From: Acidimicrobiia bacterium | GTDB taxonomy: Bacteria; Actinomycetota; Acidimicrobiia; IMCC26256; JAENVU01 | Reading direction: 5' to 3' | NCBI GenBank assembly: GCA_017882945.1 | Contig: JADGON010000419.1 | Location: 1-11,252 of the forward strand | DNA length: 11,252 nt | Shown here: in pieces, positions 6,502 to 11,252 of the stretch | How positions within the stretch are numbered: position 1 is the first letter of the stretch | Layout of the letters: each line of letters starts with the position of its first letter | Translations under genes and position numbers: made by a program | Notes under the pieces: model-generated | Seen by the model: only the letters and a program-made list of their open reading frames with translations | Database searches by the model: none | Told to the model about the DNA's origin: nothing

Positions 6502-7335
6502 CTAGGCGGTGGCGACCGGCTGGTCGAGGGGGAGGAGCTCGACGACCGGGTCGAGGCGGTGGGCGAAGCGGCGGAGGGTGCGCATGAGGACCGCACCGGT
6601 CAGCAGGATCAGCACCGCGTTGGTGAGCGCGGAGGCGGCATCCCAGGCGAGTGACGTTGCCACGTAGAACGACCAGTAGTGGTGCACCGTCTGGGCCAGT
6701 CCGAGGCTCGGGTCCCAGGAGAGTGCGCCGCCGTCGCGCGTGAACGGCCAGAACCACAGGTTCATGATCGCGCCGTAGAGGAAGCCCCACACCCAGCCGT
6801 ACGCCGCGAGCACGAGCACCTCGACCCTCGGTGCGAGGCGCGCGGTGCCGAGTCCGATCACCCCTGCGAGCCCGCCCATCCACGCCAACGCGAGCATCTG
6901 GAACGGGAGCCACGGCCCGATCCCTCCGGTGATCACCGCGGAGACCGCCATCGCGCAGAGGCCGAGCAGCATGCCGAACCGCGCGCCGAACGCCGCACCC
7001 GCGAGCACGATGAGGAAGAAGATCCCGTTGCCGCCGCCCGGCAGCCCGAGGAGTCGCAGCAGGCCGGCAACCGCGGCGAGCACGCCGAGCAGCGCGACGG
7101 TCGCGCCGTTCATCGTGCCGCGCCGGACCTCGAGCGCGATGGCGCCGACCACGAGCCCGCCGACGATCGCGGCGACGAGCGGTGCGTCACCCGCGTGCGC
7201 GGTGTTCGGAAGCGACGTGCTCGGGAGCCAGAAGGGATACAGGAATGCGCCCGCGCCGACGAACACCGCGAGCAGGTAGACGAGCACCGGTCGCGTGCGA
7301 CGAGCGGCATTGGAGGCGAAGGCGATCGCGGTCAC
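6502..7335 (-). CDS. ECF transporter S component (substrate-binding membrane subunit), probably cobalamin
   Basis: This 277-residue membrane protein has at least six hydrophobic segments (about 17-36, 51-68, 77-97, 104-133, 142-163, 172-196, and a late one 224-250). The middle region 'GIGPWLPFQMLALAWMGGLAG' and the aromatic 'LYGAIMNLWFWPFT' (187-199) are typical of a group of ECF S components annotated in actinobacteria and Firmicutes and tentatively tied to cobalamin (CbrT-type). In ECF importers the S component binds the vitamin and topples in the membrane when EcfT and the ATPases act on it. GTG 7335 overlaps the ecfA stop (GTGA) with GGAG upstream, so it is coupled to ecfA and is last in the operon. 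Membership as an S component is well supported; cobalamin specificity rests mainly on the divergent B12 riboswitch and DUF4430 gene. Another vitamin remains possible. Confidence 0.8.
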   Translation of the reverse strand: MTAIAFASNAARRTRPVLVYLLAVFVGAGAFLYPFWLPSTSLPNTAHAGDAPLVAAIVGGLVVGAIALEVRRGTMNGATVALLGVLAAVAGLLRLLGLPGGGNGIFFLIVLAGAAFGARFGMLLGLCAMAVSAVITGGIGPWLPFQMLALAWMGGLAGVIGLGTARLAPRVEVLVLAAYGWVWGFLYGAIMNLWFWPFTRDGGALSWDPSLGLAQTVHHYWSFYVATSLAWDAASALTNAVLILLTGAVLMRTLRRFAHRLDPVVELLPLDQPVATA

Positions 7336-8897
7336 GTCCGCTCCATGGCGGCGGCGACAGCTTCCACCGTGAGGAACGGCGGGAGCACCCGTAGCACCTG
7401 GGGTGCGAACAACGAGCCGGCGAGCACACTGGCCGCCGGGCCCGACGCGACCATCTCACCGTCGCCCAGCACGATGGCGCGCGTCGCGCACCTCGCCGCG
7501 AGCTCGACGTCGTGGGTCGCGAGGACGACCGCGCCACCCTCACGCGCGTGCTGGGCGATCGCGCGCTCGAGCGCGTGGCGCGACGCGGCGTCCATCCCGC
7601 GCGTCGGCTCGTCGAGGAGCAGGAGCTCGGCGCCGCCAACCGCGACGGCGGCGATCGCGACCCGCTGCCGCTGGCCTCCGGACAGGCTGCGCGGGTGGTG
7701 GTCGGCGAGATCTTCCAGGCCGAGCGCCTCGAGCCACCGGTTCACCGCGCCGTCGTCATGGCGGCCGAGCAGCCGCAGCGTCTCCGTGACCTCGGCCCGG
7801 ACGGTGGAGGCGAACAGAAGCGTGTTCGGATCCTGGGGCACGTAGGCGGTGGTGGGTCGGGGATCGATGCGACCGGCATCGGACGCGAGCAGCCCGCCGA
7901 GGATCCGGAGCAGCGTGCTCTTTCCGGCGCCATTGCGACCGAGAAGCGCGACGACCTCACCCCGGTGGATCTCGACGTCGATCTCGTGCAGCACCGGCCG
8001 CCGGTCGAGGGCGACGCCGATGCCCTGCGCGCGCAGCATCACCTCGCCCCGCGTGGCGGGATCGGGCGCGTCGGCCGACGGCTCGGGGTGTCGATCCATG
8101 GCGGCCGCGAACGTGCGTCCGGCCCGCACGGTGAGGGGCGGCGGATCCCAGCCGAGGACGCGCCCGAGCCGGGTGACGCTCGGCGCGCCGGGATAGTCCG
8201 CGAGGACTGCACCGGTGGGTCCCGGCGCGGTGGTGATGCGGCCGCCGCTGAGCGTCACCGCGCGGTCGGCCAGTGGCGCGGCGCGCTCGAGCCGGTGCTC
8301 GGCGAGCAGGACCGTGGTGCCGAGGTCCGCGTTGAGCCGGCCGACCGCGGCGAAGACGTCCTCCGCTCCCTGCGGGTCGAGCTGCGAGGTCGGCTCGTCC
8401 AGCACGAGCGCGTCGGGCGCGGCAGCGAGCGCGCCCGCGATTGCGCAGCGCTGGCGCTCACCACCTGAGAGCGTTGCCGGGTTGCGGTCACGCAGGTGCG
8501 CGATGCCAAGCGCGTCGAGCACCTCCTCGACCCGTCGGCGCATCGCGGCTTCGGGCAGGCCGAGGTTCTCGAGCACGAACGCGACGTCCGCCTCGACTCG
8601 GTCCACCACGAACTGGGCTTCTGGGTCCTGGTGCACGAACCCCACGACGTCCGCGAGCTCGCGCGGTCGATGCGTGCGCGTCGACCGACCGAACGCGACG
8701 ACGTCTCCGCCGAACCGACCGCCGGTGGAGTGGGGGACGAGCCCGTTCGCGGCCCGCAGCAGGGTGCTCTTGCCCGAGCCCGAGGAACCGATGACGAGGA
8801 GGATCTCGCCCGCCGGCACCTCGAGGTTCACGTCGTCGAGCGCGAGGGGACCGTCCGGATAGCCGAACGACACCCCGGCGTAGGAGATCGCGCTCAT
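7332..8897 (-). CDS. ecfA: Energy-coupling factor ATPase with two fused ABC domains (EcfA1-EcfA2 type)
   Basis: A 521-residue protein with two complete ABC ATPase domains in one chain. Domain 1 has Walker A GSSGSGKST (37-45), Q90, LSGGE (143-147), Walker B D167-E168 and H201. Domain 2 has GRNGAGKST (320-328), Q355, LSGGQ (405-409), D429-E430 and H462. The linker (about 255-285) is proline-rich. Both sites look catalytically intact. In group II ECF systems two separate ATPases, EcfA and EcfA', form a heterodimer that drives EcfT; here they are fused. It acts at the inner face of the membrane and hydrolyses ATP to power vitamin uptake. ATG 8897 overlaps the ecfT stop (ATGA), and its own stop overlaps the S component start. 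Being encoded with a single S component suggests a dedicated (group I-like) importer, not a shared module. Confidence 0.9.
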   Translation of the reverse strand: MSAISYAGVSFGYPDGPLALDDVNLEVPAGEILLVIGSSGSGKSTLLRAANGLVPHSTGGRFGGDVVAFGRSTRTHRPRELADVVGFVHQDPEAQFVVDRVEADVAFVLENLGLPEAAMRRRVEEVLDALGIAHLRDRNPATLSGGERQRCAIAGALAAAPDALVLDEPTSQLDPQGAEDVFAAVGRLNADLGTTVLLAEHRLERAAPLADRAVTLSGGRITTAPGPTGAVLADYPGAPSVTRLGRVLGWDPPPLTVRAGRTFAAAMDRHPEPSADAPDPATRGEVMLRAQGIGVALDRRPVLHEIDVEIHRGEVVALLGRNGAGKSTLLRILGGLLASDAGRIDPRPTTAYVPQDPNTLLFASTVRAEVTETLRLLGRHDDGAVNRWLEALGLEDLADHHPRSLSGGQRQRVAIAAVAVGGAELLLLDEPTRGMDAASRHALERAIAQHAREGGAVVLATHDVELAARCATRAIVLGDGEMVASGPAASVLAGSLFAPQVLRVLPPFLTVEAVAAAMERT

Positions 8898-10027
8898 GAG
8901 CCGGCGACCGGCGCCGCAGTCGGGAGCAGCTCGGGTTCGGGCATCTCGATGTCGGTCCGCCGCGCCGCCGACGGCAGGCGGGTCAGCGGGACGAGCAGGG
9001 GAATGAGGGCCAGCGCCACGAGCGGCTCGAACGTCGGCCAGTGCAACGGAGTGGTGTGCCAGACGAGCGAGTCTTCGCCGCCGAAGCCCAGCAGCCCGAC
9101 GAGGAGGGGAGCGGTCAGTGCGCAGGCGACCATCGCCCAGTCGATTCCGGCCATGCGGCGGTGGCGGTACCGCTTCCGGTCACGCGTGCGGCCCGACGCG
9201 AACGCGGTCGCGGCGACGAGCAGCGCGATGCCGGCGACGCTCAAGCCGATGGCGGCCGGTCGGGCCCGGCCGACCAAGGCGACGAACGCGGCCGCGAGTG
9301 CGAGCAGCGCGCCGAGACCGCACCACCCCGCGGCCAGATCGCCGCGCGTGCTCCCTGCGAAGCCGAACCCGCGCGCGTCCATCGACTCGGAGAGCGCGAC
9401 CGCCCGTTCCATGCCGCGCTCGAGCACGGGCACGATGCTGCGAAGAATGCGACCGCGCTTGATCGACTGGCCGCCAGTGCGCGCCCGGTCGGCTTCGCGA
9501 ACCGCGCTCACCGACTCGATCGTCGATGGCACGAACGCCAGCGCGACCGTCGTGATCACACCGAGCTCGTGGAAGGCGCGCGGCGAGGACTGCACGAGCT
9601 CGTAGTGCGACGCGATGGCGTTGAAGGCGCCGAAGACCGCCATCATCCCCACGATCGCGAAACCTTCCGACAACGACTGCAGAACGACGCCTGCCTCGAC
9701 CGTGCCGCCGAGGGTGAAGCCACCGAGGAGTCGCGGCACCGTGACCTCGGGAAGCGTCATGAGGACGTCAATCCCTGCGTGCGCGGTCAGCGCGGAGATC
9801 ACCACTCGGATCAGCGCGAAGACGACGCCGACCGCGAGCAGCGCGGGGAAGGCGCGGCGGTAGGGGCCGTCCGGGGCGTGGACCTCGACGATGAGCCAGG
9901 CGATCCCGATGATCAGGGCGACGTAGACGGGGCTCGGTGCGAGCTGGACGGTTGCCGCGCCCGCGATCGCCCACGCGAGCCAGGCCACGGAGTGCCAGGG
10001 TCGGGTGGTTGCTGTCGCGGAACGCAT
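8894..10027 (-). CDS. ecfT: Energy-coupling factor transmembrane protein EcfT, long form
   Basis: This 377-residue membrane protein has hydrophobic segments at about 14-30, 33-50, 61-81, 110-140, 155-170, 234-252, 257-277, 297-316 and 333-350. The cytosolic coupling region (175-225) carries two arginine motifs, RAR (181-183) and ARG (218-220, in 'SMDARGFG'), the features by which EcfT grips the two ATPase grooves. Usual EcfT proteins are about 250-270 residues, so this one is about 100 longer; the extra C-terminal part adds up to two spans and a proline-rich tail. EcfT is the scaffold linking ATPases and S component. ATG 10027 was chosen because residues upstream are not EcfT-like and would run through the riboswitch. 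AGAGGA directly abuts the ATG, too close for a ribosome binding site, so the transcript may be leaderless. First gene of the ecfT-ecfA-S operon. Confidence 0.85.
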   Translation of the reverse strand: MRSATATTRPWHSVAWLAWAIAGAATVQLAPSPVYVALIIGIAWLIVEVHAPDGPYRRAFPALLAVGVVFALIRVVISALTAHAGIDVLMTLPEVTVPRLLGGFTLGGTVEAGVVLQSLSEGFAIVGMMAVFGAFNAIASHYELVQSSPRAFHELGVITTVALAFVPSTIESVSAVREADRARTGGQSIKRGRILRSIVPVLERGMERAVALSESMDARGFGFAGSTRGDLAAGWCGLGALLALAAAFVALVGRARPAAIGLSVAGIALLVAATAFASGRTRDRKRYRHRRMAGIDWAMVACALTAPLLVGLLGFGGEDSLVWHTTPLHWPTFEPLVALALIPLLVPLTRLPSAARRTDIEMPEPELLPTAAPVAGS

Positions 10028-10038
10028 TCCTCTAGGGT
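10009..10038 (+). promoter_or_regulatory. Candidate promoter for the riboswitch-DUF4430 transcript
   Basis: TTGCTG (10009-10014) and TAGGGT (10033-10038) are separated by 18 nt, a fair match to TTGACA and TANNNT. This places the start near 10045. However the first aptamer bases seem to begin near 10036, so TAGGGT may instead be part of the RNA and the true promoter may lie further upstream, inside ecfT. Low confidence. Confidence 0.25.
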
Positions 10039-10062
10039 GCGCGCTCGACAGCGGTCGCGCAA
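10034..10062 (-). promoter_or_regulatory. Candidate promoter for the ECF operon
   Basis: On the minus strand TTGCGC (10062-10057) and CACCCT (10039-10034) are separated by 17 nt, and 6 nt lie between CACCCT and the ATG at 10027. The geometry suits a leaderless start, but the -10 box matches TANNNT poorly (first base C). It overlaps DNA encoding the 5' part of the cobalamin riboswitch on the other strand. Confidence 0.25.
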
Positions 10063-10209
10063 ACCCCGGATGGTCTGCGCGGTCCCGAACCCGGGCAGAT
10101 CCCGGGATCGGGGCGGGGGAAGCCGGTGCAAGACCGGCGCTGACCCGCAACTGTGAGCGACCCGACCGGAGCGCCTGCACCGGACGGATCGTGAGCCAGG
10201 ACCACCACC
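10036..10209 (+). promoter_or_regulatory. Cobalamin (B12) riboswitch
   Basis: The conserved aptamer core is plain: GGGGGAAGCCGGTG (10115-10128), the P5 hairpin GCCGGT/ACCGGC (10122-10127 with 10133-10138), then CTGACCCGCAACTGT (10140-10154), and the B12 box GAGCCAGGACCACC (10193-10206). Upstream, an 11-bp stem is formed by CCCGA and CCCGGG (10084-10095) pairing with CCCGGG and TCGGG (10101-10112), and GCGCG/CGCGC (10039-10043 with 10056-10060) forms a further stem. Order and spacing match the cobalamin riboswitch family. Adenosylcobalamin or a related form binds and normally switches off the downstream gene. It precedes the DUF4430 gene on the same strand by about 90 nt. No T-run follows, so translational control is more likely than termination. 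The 5' boundary is approximate. Confidence 0.93.
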
Positions 10210-10215
10210 GCAGTC

Positions 10216-10231
10216 CACCGGTTCGCCGGTG
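10216..10231 (+). promoter_or_regulatory. UUCG-capped hairpin in the riboswitch expression platform
   Basis: CACCGG (10216-10221) and CCGGTG (10226-10231) form a perfect 6-bp stem closed by a TTCG tetraloop, about 10 nt after the B12 box. No T-run follows. Further downstream GAGCC (10242-10246) is complementary to GGCTC (10294-10298), which overlaps the GGAGG ribosome binding site of the DUF4430 gene, and CTCC (10248-10251) to GGAG (10291-10294). Such pairing could close the ribosome binding site in the ligand-bound state. Structure is seen; the switching mechanism is inferred. Confidence 0.4.
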
Positions 10232-10300
10232 CCCACCGTACGAGCCGCTCCCGGGCGGTCGACATCTGGTCCTCGTGGAGAGGGGCCGGCGGAGGCTCAC

Positions 10301-11200
10301 ATGGTCCGAGCCCGAACACCCCGCGTGGTGCTCATCGCGCTCGTCTTCGGCCTCGCCTTGACGGCGTTCGCCGCGGGCGCGCACCCGACCGTCGCCGCGG
10401 CCGCGTCGACGCATCACGCCGCGGTCGTCGTGGACACCGGGAGCGACGTCCACAAGGTGCTGATCACGTTCAGCGAGGACTCGATCTCGGGCATCGATGC
10501 GTTGCAGCGCGCGGGCGCGAACCCGGTCATCTACACGTTCGGCGGCCAGGGGGGCGCGGTCTGCCGCCTGTACGGTGTCGGCCGGGACGCCGGGCCGGGA
10601 TGCCTCGGCGGCCAGGACGGGGACAACCGGTACTGGGCCTACTTCCGCGCTCCCGCGGGTACATCCGCGTTCAAGTACTCGTCGGTCGGCGCGGGCTCCT
10701 CGCGGGTGCACGACGGTGACGTCGAAGGCTGGAGGTTCGCGACCGGAGCCGCGCCGCAGTACGTCTCGGTCGCGTCACTCCTCCCGCCGCCCCCACCCCC
10801 ACCGACCACCACGCCCACCACCAAGACCACGAGCACCGGGTCGACTGTTTCGGGCGCGTCGACGCCGGGAGGATCGTCGAGCGCGGTCTCGCCGGCTGGA
10901 GAATCCGCCTCTGCCGCGACGATGCCGACGCTTCCGAGGACTGGCGGGACGACGGCGACCGGCGCCCCCGCGGCGGGTGGATCGAAGGGCAACGGCGCGC
11001 CCACGTCGAGCACCAAGCGTTCGAAAGCGTCCGACGACGGCACGGGCACGAAGAGCCGGGACGTCCGGACCGCGCTCGCGAGCTCGGACCAGGGCGGCGG
11101 CGGGAGCTCGGCGTGGTCCCTCATCGGGTTTGCGGCGCTGATCGTCGCGATCGCGGCCGCGATCCTCGTGGTCCGCCGGGCCCGCCGAAAGCAGGCCTAG
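10301..11200 (+). CDS. Secreted membrane-anchored DUF4430 (transcobalamin-like) protein, putative cobalamin-capture protein
   Basis: This 299-residue protein has a signal peptide (about 1-36), one DUF4430-type domain (about 39-147), a long low-complexity linker (161-270) and a C-terminal membrane span (272-291) followed by the basic tail RRARRK. Within the domain, 'SGIDALQRAG' (63-72), 'YWAYFRA' (111-117) and 'VHDGDVEGWRFA' (136-147) are the hallmark positions; cysteines 88 and 101 may form a disulfide. DUF4430 is related to the C-terminal cobalamin-binding domain of transcobalamin and intrinsic factor. ATG 10301 is preceded by GGAGG at 10291-10295 (5-nt gap), and an upstream in-frame ATG (10229) would place the signal peptide internally. 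It lies under a B12 riboswitch and divergent from an ECF importer, so it probably captures cobalamin outside the membrane and delivers it to the S component. The linker opens with a proline/threonine stretch and holds LPRTG (211-215), far from the membrane span. Confidence 0.85.
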   Translation: MVRARTPRVVLIALVFGLALTAFAAGAHPTVAAAASTHHAAVVVDTGSDVHKVLITFSEDSISGIDALQRAGANPVIYTFGGQGGAVCRLYGVGRDAGPGCLGGQDGDNRYWAYFRAPAGTSAFKYSSVGAGSSRVHDGDVEGWRFATGAAPQYVSVASLLPPPPPPPTTTPTTKTTSTGSTVSGASTPGGSSSAVSPAGESASAATMPTLPRTGGTTATGAPAAGGSKGNGAPTSSTKRSKASDDGTGTKSRDVRTALASSDQGGGGSSAWSLIGFAALIVAIAAAILVVRRARRKQA

Positions 11201-11201
11201 C

Positions 11202-11252
11202 CCCCCCTCCCCGGGCCATGATGGCCCCGGCGTCCGGAGCTCGGCAGGGGGG
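11202..11252 (+). terminator. Possible terminator structure after the DUF4430 gene
   Basis: GGGCC (11213-11217) and GGCCC (11223-11227) form a hairpin with the loop ATGAT; the flanking T-A bases extend the symmetry (GGGCCAT and ATGGCCC). Around it, CCCCCCT (11202-11208) is complementary to AGGGGGG (11246-11252) at the window edge, giving a larger nested structure. There is no T-run in the window, so it is not a classical intrinsic terminator. Confidence 0.3.

Noticed and set aside
6679..7845. A 388-codon plus-strand frame opposite the S component and EcfA
   Set aside because: Low-complexity charged sequence without motif; the minus-strand genes carry all the ECF hallmarks.
8894..10711. A 605-codon minus-strand frame that extends ecfT upstream through the riboswitch and into the antisense of the DUF4430 gene
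   Set aside because: Residues before the ATG at 10027 have no EcfT character and lie opposite a riboswitch and a well-supported gene; long open frames on the opposite strand are common at this GC content.
11202..11252. A classical intrinsic terminator at the window end
   Set aside because: Hairpins can be drawn, but there is no T-run; listed only as a weak possible terminator.

Overview
The window is very GC-rich, gene-dense, and has many GTG starts and stop/start overlaps (ATGA, GTGA). This points to a high-GC Gram-positive-type bacterium (Actinomycetota). The mix of a divergent FtsH-like protease, fused EcfA and DUF4395/DUF4430 proteins would fit an Acidimicrobiia-like lineage, but that placement is inference. 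I see no mobile element, CRISPR array, rRNA or tRNA.

Layout. (1) 1-545: the 3' end of a flavin reductase-like gene converges on a small DUF4395 membrane protein; their stop codons overlap in one CTAG. (2) 546-2753: a regulatory stretch with inverted repeats and a possible 11-codon leader peptide, then a membrane-anchored FtsH-like AAA+ zinc protease and a 66-residue protein of unknown function. (3) 2754-6482: a hairpin that could hide a ribosome binding site, then two translationally coupled ABC half-transporters forming a heterodimeric exporter with one canonical and one degenerate ATP site. (4) 6502-10027, minus strand: an ECF vitamin transporter operon in the order ecfT, fused double-ATPase ecfA, S component, with 4-nt overlaps at both junctions. 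(5) 10028-11252, plus strand: a cobalamin riboswitch followed by a secreted, membrane-anchored DUF4430 (transcobalamin-like) protein.

The strongest biological story is regions 4 and 5. A B12 riboswitch drives a surface protein with a domain related to the cobalamin-binding C-terminal domain of transcobalamin/intrinsic factor, and it lies back to back with a complete ECF importer. The simplest reading is a cobalamin capture-and-import module: the DUF4430 protein would bind cobalamin outside the membrane and pass it to the S component, with the EcfAA ATPase and EcfT powering uptake. The riboswitch, as placed, controls only the capture protein. The riboswitch and domain calls are supported directly by sequence; the substrate of the importer and the hand-off are inferred from context.
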